64,000 bases of DNA, taken from contig OX639973.1 in the NCBI GenBank assembly GCA_951828385.1, forward strand, positions 2,657,200-2,721,199, in the 5' to 3' direction. The translations under genes were made by a program, and so were the position numbers. Each line of letters opens with the position of its first letter. The first letter of the stretch is position 1. This document shows positions 25,344 through 33,354 of the stretch, piece after piece. The DNA comes from an uncultured Poribacteria bacterium. GTDB taxonomy: Bacteria > Poribacteria > WGA-4E > WGA-3G. The notes beneath the pieces are model-generated. The model saw nothing but the letters and a program-made list of their open reading frames with translations. It was not told the DNA's origin and made no database searches.

Positions 25344-26195
25344 ATGGCAAACCAACAACAAAATCTTGCACCTGAAAGCATATTCCAACGCTTCTTTACG
25401 AGCGCGATAGCATTCCTTAACCAACTCCGTGAAAGGGAGACATGGCAGACCTTGTGGCATTGGGGACTCTGGCGCGTCATACCCAAACGCCGCCGCATTC
25501 TTAAACGCATACAAGAACTCCAACCGCTTCACGCAAACGCCCCACCTGAAATGCGGGCACTCAGAGATGAAGTCTTCTCAAAAAGCTGCTTAGAACTGAA
25601 ACGTCCAGAACAAGAACAGATTCTCTTAGACACTTTGGCACACGCACATCAACCGCTCGGATTTGAACAAATTTTCTTTGCAGCGATCTATCCCGTCTTA
25701 ATCAAACGCGACATGGTCGTCATCCCAATAACGACTGAAACCGCACACCGGCTTGACGTAGAAATCGGGTATCTCGGACACAATGAAGATTATTTCTTTT
25801 GGGTACTTGAGATTGACAGCACAAAACGCCTCACACTCAATACACCGCTCAATCCGAGATTCGAGGTACGGGACGACAAACGTTATACGATCTATTCACT
25901 CGGAAGTAGTGGACTGGTGGATACAGACTTTACCGAATACGCTGAACAGTGGCTGCTTGATTCTCCGCGTTTGACGATAGCACTTCCGCTGCTTGCCGCA
26001 GCCTATGCCGATCAGTGGATCCTCAATGCACGCCTCTACCTGTTACACATCCTCACAGATCTGAAAAAGCGGAATTATCAGATTACAGCAACGGTAATAC
26101 CTGATTTTGAACGGGAGCGGTTGTCACTTTTACGCCGTCTCTCCCTGGACCGGCTAAGAAAACGTCAACTTCTGTCCGAACGCCGAAATCGGTAA
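25344..26195 (+). CDS. hypothetical protein
   Basis: 283 residues, not recognised. No signal peptide; the sequence is charged with a Trp/Arg-rich segment near the N-terminus (WHWGLWRVIPKRRR) and Arg/Lys-rich C-terminus (RLRKRQLLSERRNR). Codon use and length look real. The last 113 bp overlap, antisense, the 3' end of the peptidase gene at 26083, an unusual tail-to-tail overlap. Position-based function cannot be inferred. Confidence 0.65.
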   Translation: MANQQQNLAPESIFQRFFTSAIAFLNQLRERETWQTLWHWGLWRVIPKRRRILKRIQELQPLHANAPPEMRALRDEVFSKSCLELKRPEQEQILLDTLAHAHQPLGFEQIFFAAIYPVLIKRDMVVIPITTETAHRLDVEIGYLGHNEDYFFWVLEIDSTKRLTLNTPLNPRFEVRDDKRYTIYSLGSSGLVDTDFTEYAEQWLLDSPRLTIALPLLAAAYADQWILNARLYLLHILTDLKKRNYQITATVIPDFERERLSLLRRLSLDRLRKRQLLSERRNR

Positions 26196-27264
26196 GGTAA
26201 ATCCCGGGCTCAATTGAGAAACAGATACCAGAGATTAACGCACGGGCATCCCGCGTCTCTAAGTTATCTAAATTCACGCCGTTGCCGTGGATAACGGTGC
26301 CGATGTTGTGTCCCGTACGGTGAATAAAGAATTGTCCGTATCCTTTTTCAGTGATATAACCGCGGACACAATCATCGACCTCATAACCGTGAATAGGTTC
26401 ATCGACTGCCCATTTTTCTCGGATGAATCGTATGGCTCTATCCCGCGCCTCTTTGACGATATCGAAAATCTCAACGTACCGAGCAGGAACGGTTTCCCCG
26501 GCATAAGCCACCCACGTCGTATCCGCAAAAACGGCATCGCGAGCTTTCTGCTTCGCCCATAAATCAATCAGAATGAAATCGCCTACTTGAATCTCTTGGG
26601 TATCCGTTGCGGAGGGTGCATAGTGCGGGTCGCTGCTTTTGGCATTCACAGCGACAATCGGTGGGTGATCTGTGACCAAATCCATCGCATCAAATTGCCC
26701 GAGAATCTCCTGCTGCACGTCGTATTCTGTAACTGTTTTCCCATCCCGCAGCTGCGAACCGATCCACGCGAAAGCGTAATCTTTGGCTTGCAATACCAAG
26801 TGTGCGGATGTCTGATGTCCTGCTGCCTGTGTATCGCTGAGACGTGCCTCTACCCGTTGCGCGAGTTCCGCAGACGTTTGCACTTCAATCCCGAACGAAC
26901 GAATCCACTCCAGCGTGCCAGCATCTACCCGTGAAATGTAAGGGATTTCGGCATTTGGCGAATACTCCATCGCAACCGTTTTGACACCAGTGAGCAGGGT
27001 ACGGATCGCCGCGTTCAATTCTTCCCAGCCAGCGTAAAGCGCGACCTGTCCTTGCACACGGGTAAAGTTCGATGTCTCAATCCGATGGACCAACCATCGC
27101 GGCTCACCGTGTTTAGGGATAAGGCAGAACCATCGGCGGGTAATATGTGTCTCCGCTAAACCTGCGACGTTCTGTGCAATCGGGTTGATCCCACGAAAAT
27201 CGTATAGAAGCCATGCATCTAACTCTAACGCTGCCAGCGCATTCTGAATTTCAGTTATTTTCAT
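26083..27264 (-). CDS. M24 family metallopeptidase (Xaa-Pro aminopeptidase-like)
   Basis: 393 residues from ATG 27264; a TTG 9 bp upstream has GAAGGA close to it and could also be used. N-terminal creatinase domain (DAWLLYDFRGINPIA) and C-terminal pita-bread domain with metal ligands in ILIDLWA, DTTWVAY and HRTGHNIG, then SIEPGIYL. It probably cleaves Xaa-Pro or acts on related small substrates. The C-terminal end KVTTAPVQNQVLPLL fits the usual M24 ending, so the overlap with the convergent gene is likely real. Confidence 0.9.
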   Translation of the reverse strand: MKITEIQNALAALELDAWLLYDFRGINPIAQNVAGLAETHITRRWFCLIPKHGEPRWLVHRIETSNFTRVQGQVALYAGWEELNAAIRTLLTGVKTVAMEYSPNAEIPYISRVDAGTLEWIRSFGIEVQTSAELAQRVEARLSDTQAAGHQTSAHLVLQAKDYAFAWIGSQLRDGKTVTEYDVQQEILGQFDAMDLVTDHPPIVAVNAKSSDPHYAPSATDTQEIQVGDFILIDLWAKQKARDAVFADTTWVAYAGETVPARYVEIFDIVKEARDRAIRFIREKWAVDEPIHGYEVDDCVRGYITEKGYGQFFIHRTGHNIGTVIHGNGVNLDNLETRDARALISGICFSIEPGIYLTDFGVRTEVDVFLAGPGRDGVKVTTAPVQNQVLPLL

Positions 27265-27265
27265 G

Positions 27266-27474
27266 TCAGTCAAGTTTTCCTTCTTTTTCTAAGTCAGATC
27301 GAATTTCTTGATAGTCCCGGAACTCTGTCGCAGTTTCAACAACTGAATCCATCTCTAAAATGTCCTCTAAGTCCTCAAGACGTTTTATGAGGAGATGATA
27401 TTCTTTTATTGTAAGGACAGCAGCAGTTTTTTCCCTGTGTCATCAACAATATATTTGGGATTGATATCAAGCAT
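27266..27474 (-). pseudogene. frameshifted antitoxin-like gene
   Basis: Reading on the minus strand from the ATG at 27474 gives MLDINPKYIVDDTGKK, then a stop after a few residues. A shift by one base in the AAAAAA run near 27430 continues as TAAVLTIKEYHLLIKRLEDL and ends at 27266 with a C-terminus rich in Glu/Asp/Lys. The combined 69-residue product looks like a Phd/RelB-type antitoxin. One missing A in the homopolymer would explain it. The stop nearly abuts the peptidase start; no toxin gene follows, so it is an orphan. Sequencing error cannot be excluded. Confidence 0.55.
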
Positions 27475-27494
27475 AAAGACGTTCCAATATAATA

Positions 27495-27616
27495 TAGTGA
27501 ATCCTAAAGATAAATAGACACATTCGTAGCACAAACTTCCAGTTTGTGCCAGTCTGAATGCCTGTTATAGGTATTCAGACTGTTTGAGAGTGCCCAATTA
27601 ATTCTAAACTTTACTA
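27495..27616 (-). mobile_element. 122-bp MITE, family A copy 2 (inverted)
   Basis: Reverse complement of 164-285 with two mismatches. Ends TAGTGAATCC and TAGTAAAGTTT (inverted), flanked by TA. It lies between the frameshifted antitoxin and the 3' end of the NTPase gene. Confidence 0.9.
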
Positions 27617-27648
27617 TAATGTCTTTTTTAGGAAAAAGTAAAGCCAAC

Positions 27649-30600
27649 TTAGCGAAAAACCTCATCAAGCCTCCAGACGAGTTTAAGCGCATCCGACCAG
27701 CCTATTTTGGCAAAAAGATCTAACAGATTGAGCAGGTCTTCCAAGGCTTCACCGTCGCGCACTTCATGCCGGTAATCAGCAAGCACAATTTCAACGAATT
27801 CAACAACATCATGAACCGCAATGGAATCGAGATTATAACCGAACGGTTGACTTGATTTTACGACTCCCGTTGCTAAATGCAGAACCTCTTTTGGGTTGCA
27901 ACTGAGAAAACTCGTTAGAACTTGCATGAAATAGTGCGCTGTAGGCGCGAACATCAATCCGTATTCTGGATTTTGCGCGAAAGCAACAACCTGTTTCATC
28001 AAAGGCTTGACTTCATTGTAGAACTCACAGCAGAATTCAAGCGAAATTTCTTTGGCTTGCTTCCCAGATTGATTTTTTCCGTGTGCAATCTCATAGTAAA
28101 GCCGCGTAATAACCGCATCAATCACTGTGTAGATACTGTGTAACTTTTTCACTCCGTCCTCAGTTTCATGTTCCTTGATATCATACAATTCCTTAATTTT
28201 ATTGGAGATCACATTAATCACTTTCTCCAACCATCCAATAGATCGTTTTGTTCTTTCACGTCCATCAGGGGTTTCAAGGTACTTGGGAACAATGTAATCT
28301 TTCATGACCGCGTTCACGGCGCGGGTCAGAATGTTAGCATACCGGATTGGATCTTTGAAAAACCTATCTTTGATTATTTTTAATGCCCACGGATTTTCGC
28401 GTTCAAGTGCCAACCACATCAACAGACCCATAAATGGATCCGAAAGGCCTTGTTTCCCTGGGGGTAATGGTGTGTGTTCAAGTAGTTTTGCCATAACACG
28501 GGTTGTCTTGGTTTCATTCTCCGCTTCCCCTACGGGAACACGGGTCAATGTAAAGTAGAGGTACTCTTGAACGACACGATTCCGTTCATGGATTGCCCTA
28601 TTGTCCATGATGTGCCAGAACCTCTCCGGTGCTTTGACATAAACGTTGGCCAATTCCATCGCCGTTACCATCCGGACAGACGGTACAGGATCACTCGCAA
28701 GCATTTCAATTGCAGCTAATATTTCTGCATCAGGTTGATGAAACGCGAGCCTGAGTAACCCTTTAGCGGCTTTATGTCGTGGAAATGGGGAATAACCCGA
28801 ATGATCAAATTGGGCATCGTGTTCAGGGTCTGGCTTAGGCTGTTCATGTTCTGCTCCGTCTAAAAGCACCTGCCGGCAAAAAGTGAAAGAATCACTTTCG
28901 AGATTATTAGCAACTCGACCGATAATTGCGACACAATCGGTTAGATTATGCCAAAGTAAATTGATTACCGCCTGGTCGGCTTCTGTATCACTCTTTAGCG
29001 CAGTATATACCTTTTGTAACCGCGGTAACATCAACTCAATGGACTCTTGAGTTGGGTCATCATTTCGCCAGTTAGAACTGAATTTATTGAGGTCCTCAGA
29101 GAAACGTTGTAACTCTTGATTTTCAGGCAGAGTCGTGTCAACCCCTTGCCTTTGAAGCCACCTTTCCTCAGTAACAGGTTCTGACCAGGTCCTAAAGCGA
29201 ACCGGTGGTCGATTCTCTGGAATATGGTTTTCACGCTCCATTTCTTCTCGAATTCTTTTTGCTTCATCAGTACATAGTAAATCCACAGGAATTTGTGCAA
29301 GGAGCCGATTTCTATCATCTTCAAGAACGCTACGGTGGTTTTTGTCTCTCGCTTCGCTCGGGAGTACCAAAATGCTCTTTTCAATCTGAAGAAGTTTATT
29401 CGGTGTAAAATCAGCCGCGGCGGCTTTTAAAAACAGACAAAGTTCATAAAGGGTTTCCGAATGCATCTGTATTGGTTTTGCAATGCAAAGTTCAAACAGA
29501 CGTGGTGCGAAAACCTTGGGAAATTGCACAGCTGTCTTCAAAAGCCGTTTCCAGAAGAACGCTACACCCCCCAAATCGCGGAAAATGTCAAGGAGTGATT
29601 CGAGAAGAGGAAGGCGTTCATCCGATATCGCCAATTCTCCGATGAATTCAAATAGTGTATCTGCCATTTCAATTGGTTCATCGGAGGCATTCCGTGCGTC
29701 CCATATATAACTACCGTCTTCCATAAAGTAAGTCGGTTTCCCACGAAAATTGAACGTGCTTATTAAATCTTCAGGTACCACATCCTCCCTGCTATCCTTA
29801 ATGAGATGCGTGCGGATAATAAAGGCGTTAACAATCTGAATCACTGCTTTCGTTGCATCTAAAGGCACTTTTTGAAGAAAATTGTGGAGATGCTTTACCA
29901 ACCGATACTGACACATCCCAAAATCCTGGCTCCGATAAGTCGTTATAGATAAAACAAATCCACCCCGTTGTGTCTCTCCCTCGCTATTGAACTCATGTGC
30001 AAAAACAGTATGATAGATTGAGACAACAAATTCAGGGTCACAGTCCCAAATTTTATTTACATGCTCAGTCAACCGTGACAGAAAACTTATCGGGAAATTA
30101 TCTTCATTCGTCAGTTGGAGAACCTGTTTGAGTAGTAGGCGAGATTCTTCAACATCCGTGTGATATGTTTTGGCAACGAGTGGCACCGCCCAATGTCCCC
30201 CAAACCGATCATACCAATCACTTTCACTTGTTTTTCTTTCTTCCCATACCCACTTTAACAGCCGCCGTCCAATCCGTCCACAAGCGTCTATGATAGATGT
30301 TTCAGTTTTTGGTACTCGCTCAAGAATATCTGAAGTGAGGTTTGCCAAATCCCAAGCAAAGTCACTGTGTAAGTGTTGCGAAACTTGGTCGAAAAAATCA
30401 ATCCAAAGCACGTCATGCTTAATTTGCAACGTTTGAAGTGACTGTAGAAGTCTCGTTATTGCGTCCTTTGCGATTTTTTCTCCATTTTGTAACCTCTCTA
30501 AAAGTGGTGTCAGTTGTTCAATATTACGTGCTTCATTTGCAATAACGGTTGTCGGAATCAAACGCGCGACAAGACGCAAATGTACGGATTGATTGCTTCG

Positions 30601-31710
30601 GAAAATGTGCCAAAACGCCTTCCAGAAACTTTCGGAATCATAATACCAGAGGCGAGTGAAAAAGTAGGTGAGACTAGGCCGGAGAAAGAGAGGCCGCGAT
30701 AGATCATCAGTAATAAAACTTTCAAGATGTTGAGGTTCATCATCAATGAGTAGGACGCTAACTGCGTAGTCAAAGAGAATATTATGAGAAAAAGCAATCC
30801 GTTGTCCACTCGAAGAAACCTTCATCAAGATTTCGTCACTCAAGAGATCCCTAAGGACTCCTTTTATCCCCTGTCCGCTAACATATAATTGCTTTTTATG
30901 AAGGTCGCTTTGTCTAATGCTCAAAGAACACTTTTTAACCATCTGAAGCGCGGTTCCTTCAAGAAAAAATAAGCGGGTATCTCCGTTGTTTTTATCCACT
31001 ATTCGTCGTTGCCAAAACAAGTCGAGTAACTGGACTTCAGAATGAACCTGGCTAAAATCAGGAACCCTGTCTGAACTCTTTAGAATCCTTTCCAATAGCC
31101 AAAGATTGAAGGGGTTTGCGAGGATGTCCTTAAAATCCTGGGAACTATCGTCATAGATAGTTTTCGTACATCCAATCTGGTTAAAGGCTTGTAGAATTTC
31201 ATCCTCATTGAACGGTGGGATTGTGAAATGGCGGCATAAAATTCCTTCGCTTTGATATTCGGTGTTATCAGCGTTACCAAACAGATCCAAGAGTTGCTGT
31301 GATTTTTTGGCATCATAGGTTCGGACTGTAACGATGATATTCCACGACTCGCAGAGCTCAAGAATTGCACGGCGGATGAGGTCCAGAAAACGTTTGCGCG
31401 TCTGTTCATTTCGGGCAGCATCGAATGCATCAAAAAGTAATACTGCTTTCTTGCTCGAAACAGGAACGGACTTCAACCTTTCAATCAGATCGCCTTCGTA
31501 CGACAACTCTTTGCGTAAAGTTTTGTCAGTGCCATCTCCAAGTTGGTCAATAGGGAGTATAAGTTCTGGTATTTCCAGAGATTCTAAACTTTGATAGAGT
31601 TCTTTCAGCAAGTAAGTTTTCCCGACCCCTGGACTTCCAATAATGACCCCGTTTCCCCGCATAGCAAAATCTTGTAAATCATTAAGGAGTTTCTCGCGCT
31701 TAATCTTCAT
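27649..31710 (-). CDS. STAND-like P-loop NTPase with long helical-repeat C-terminus
   Basis: 1,353 residues from ATG 31710 (AAGGAG 8 nt upstream; TTG and GTG codons just before it are less likely). Walker A GSPGVGKT (25-32) and Walker B VLLFDAFDA (near 90) belong to the STAND/NACHT-AAA type; a winged-helix signature FSHNILFDYAV follows near 320. The rest, over 900 residues, is helical and resembles HEAT/TPR-like repeats (AAKGLLRLAFHQ, PSVRMVTAMELANVY), a likely sensor. It overlaps the SIR2 gene by 11 bp. No effector domain is on this chain; the SIR2 protein may serve as its effector. The likely role is phage or plasmid defence, by inference from AVAST/STAND systems. Confidence 0.7.
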   Translation of the reverse strand: MKIKREKLLNDLQDFAMRGNGVIIGSPGVGKTYLLKELYQSLESLEIPELILPIDQLGDGTDKTLRKELSYEGDLIERLKSVPVSSKKAVLLFDAFDAARNEQTRKRFLDLIRRAILELCESWNIIVTVRTYDAKKSQQLLDLFGNADNTEYQSEGILCRHFTIPPFNEDEILQAFNQIGCTKTIYDDSSQDFKDILANPFNLWLLERILKSSDRVPDFSQVHSEVQLLDLFWQRRIVDKNNGDTRLFFLEGTALQMVKKCSLSIRQSDLHKKQLYVSGQGIKGVLRDLLSDEILMKVSSSGQRIAFSHNILFDYAVSVLLIDDEPQHLESFITDDLSRPLFLRPSLTYFFTRLWYYDSESFWKAFWHIFRSNQSVHLRLVARLIPTTVIANEARNIEQLTPLLERLQNGEKIAKDAITRLLQSLQTLQIKHDVLWIDFFDQVSQHLHSDFAWDLANLTSDILERVPKTETSIIDACGRIGRRLLKWVWEERKTSESDWYDRFGGHWAVPLVAKTYHTDVEESRLLLKQVLQLTNEDNFPISFLSRLTEHVNKIWDCDPEFVVSIYHTVFAHEFNSEGETQRGGFVLSITTYRSQDFGMCQYRLVKHLHNFLQKVPLDATKAVIQIVNAFIIRTHLIKDSREDVVPEDLISTFNFRGKPTYFMEDGSYIWDARNASDEPIEMADTLFEFIGELAISDERLPLLESLLDIFRDLGGVAFFWKRLLKTAVQFPKVFAPRLFELCIAKPIQMHSETLYELCLFLKAAAADFTPNKLLQIEKSILVLPSEARDKNHRSVLEDDRNRLLAQIPVDLLCTDEAKRIREEMERENHIPENRPPVRFRTWSEPVTEERWLQRQGVDTTLPENQELQRFSEDLNKFSSNWRNDDPTQESIELMLPRLQKVYTALKSDTEADQAVINLLWHNLTDCVAIIGRVANNLESDSFTFCRQVLLDGAEHEQPKPDPEHDAQFDHSGYSPFPRHKAAKGLLRLAFHQPDAEILAAIEMLASDPVPSVRMVTAMELANVYVKAPERFWHIMDNRAIHERNRVVQEYLYFTLTRVPVGEAENETKTTRVMAKLLEHTPLPPGKQGLSDPFMGLLMWLALERENPWALKIIKDRFFKDPIRYANILTRAVNAVMKDYIVPKYLETPDGRERTKRSIGWLEKVINVISNKIKELYDIKEHETEDGVKKLHSIYTVIDAVITRLYYEIAHGKNQSGKQAKEISLEFCCEFYNEVKPLMKQVVAFAQNPEYGLMFAPTAHYFMQVLTSFLSCNPKEVLHLATGVVKSSQPFGYNLDSIAVHDVVEFVEIVLADYRHEVRDGEALEDLLNLLDLFAKIGWSDALKLVWRLDEVFR

Positions 31711-32854
31711 CACCAATTCTCCTTATCATACGCTGGCCTTCTCGTTTAAGCCAATCCAATATGCTTCTTGACCCACTTGAAACGGATTTCGATTCTTCAT
31801 CTTCAGGACGATCACCATCGCCTGACAGGTCTTGGGTTTCCTCAGTAGATCTACTCATATTCTCACATTGTTTTACGATGTCGATGAAGACATCCTCTAA
31901 ACGTTTATGTGATTTTTCAATAACCTCGTAAAATACAGTGTCAATACCATACTTACTTTTGAGTCTATCCGCTTTATCTTTTGAATCCTGGATATCTTCT
32001 CTGTCTTCGGCAGAGATACCCATAATTGCAAAGTGAATAGATTTGTTCCAGCCCCACAAGTCTGCACTGACGATTTCTAACATCTTGTTAAAATAGGGGT
32101 CCTCCATACTGAAACCGACAAAAACGACTCTACGAGTTGCTAAAACAGCCCACAACAATTTTCGATGGAGCGTCCATCTATCTTCATTTCCTTTGTCCTC
32201 ACTGGTTTGCTCAACGCGCAACCCATATTTCTTAATGTAGTCGTCAGCACTCAAAATAATACTCTCTTGATACCTATATATTCCATGTAGATGTGCAATT
32301 CGCTGCGGTATATGAGGGTCATTATTTCGCGCCAGTAAGAATTCATGGATGAGTCGAGGAGCATCTTGTCCAATTACCAATGGTGATTCATCTATAGGAG
32401 GAATCTCTTTACCTGCCAGTTGTGCTTCAATCTTTTTTCCTGACAATGCTGCTTCAAGAACAGTATCATAATTCGTGGTTAAGATACCTCTGAAAGGGAG
32501 ATCAACAAGCAATCTATGGAATTCATCATAGCCTTGGGCATTAGGTCGAAAAAGTTCATAAAGTAAATCATAATATTTACCTATATCATCCGTTTTCTCA
32601 ATATGTGATTTGATGACTTCAGCGTATGCTAATTCATCACCTTTTCGAGTTTGATCGAGACCGGTACCACATCTATTGGCTAAATCTTCCAATTCTTCCA
32701 GAAGACCGTTCCAAGTCACGTAACCCACACGTGCACTACTTCCTGCTCCCACTATGAGTATAGCTTCTTCCGAAGCAACAAGGTCAATCAGCTCACGCTT
32801 TCGCTCTTCGTTTTCGTCTCGTTCTTCAGGTGTGAAAATTTCTTGATTGTTCAT
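31700..32854 (-). CDS. SIR2-like protein (putative NADase effector)
   Basis: 384 residues. SIR2-fold motifs are intact: GAGSS (36-40), GILTTNYDT with N128 and D130, IAHLHG with H190, and VFVGFSMEDPYF. The C-terminus is acidic with a basic last helix (LKREGQRMIRRI). In bacterial defence, such SIR2 proteins deplete NAD+ when triggered. Its stop overlaps the start of the large NTPase gene by 11 bp, so both are made together from the promoter at 33038-33066. No HerA helicase, TIR or Argonaute gene is near, so this is not Nezha, Thoeris or SPARSA as known. Confidence 0.85.
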   Translation of the reverse strand: MNNQEIFTPEERDENEERKRELIDLVASEEAILIVGAGSSARVGYVTWNGLLEELEDLANRCGTGLDQTRKGDELAYAEVIKSHIEKTDDIGKYYDLLYELFRPNAQGYDEFHRLLVDLPFRGILTTNYDTVLEAALSGKKIEAQLAGKEIPPIDESPLVIGQDAPRLIHEFLLARNNDPHIPQRIAHLHGIYRYQESIILSADDYIKKYGLRVEQTSEDKGNEDRWTLHRKLLWAVLATRRVVFVGFSMEDPYFNKMLEIVSADLWGWNKSIHFAIMGISAEDREDIQDSKDKADRLKSKYGIDTVFYEVIEKSHKRLEDVFIDIVKQCENMSRSTEETQDLSGDGDRPEDEESKSVSSGSRSILDWLKREGQRMIRRIGDED

Positions 32855-33037
32855 GTAAAGCGCAAGAACAATAGCACAAGTAACCAGCGAAAAATCTCCG
32901 ATAACCTTGCAGACGAAGATACTGCTAAACTTATGAATTGCTATCCTAAAAGTCCTTCAATATTATTGTAAAATGACACTGCAAGAGACCAACGGAAATC
33001 CTTTCAAGGGTGCGTCCCTATAATTCACTTTACTAAA

Positions 33038-33066
33038 ATAATAGCATATCTGAGCGAGAGAATCAA
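33038..33066 (-). promoter_or_regulatory. promoter of the SIR2-NTPase operon
   Basis: Minus strand TTGATT, 17 nt, TATTAT. The leader would be about 180 nt before the SIR2 ATG; no gene is seen in it. Confidence 0.7.
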
Positions 33067-33124
33067 GAAAAATCGAGGTGATAGGGTGGCTGTTTAGTTC
33101 TGGGTTTTTAAGTGTTTTGGGTCG

Positions 33125-33330
33125 GCAGATCGCGAGCATAGTGAAATCCCCAAGCAAAAACACTCGCTCCTACAGTGAAAAGCAAGGCATCGCGATCACA
33201 GCTCGCTCCTACATAGGATTTATTTTTACCGCAGAACTACACTCACGATAGCACACAGGCTAACAGTTTGCTATGCTACAGAATACCAACACACGAAACC
33301 AACAGCATATCCCTACAGGATACAGAACTT
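33125..33330 (+). repeat. intergenic repeats between SIR2 operon and RM gene
   Basis: CTCGCTCCTACA occurs twice (33163 and 33202), and CACAGGCTAACA with TATGCTACA (33255-33285) matches motifs inside the 12228 MITE. GATCGCGA/TCGCGATC arms flank the region. No coding sequence is visible. Confidence 0.5.
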
Positions 33331-33354
33331 TTATCAACACAGGCTGAGGTGTGA

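Noticed and set aside
27504-27692. 62-residue minus-strand ORF
   Set aside because: Mostly the inverted MITE and the NTPase 3' end in another frame.
32963-33163. 66-residue minus-strand ORF before SIR2
   Set aside because: Its start lies upstream of the operon promoter and it has no ribosome site or family likeness.
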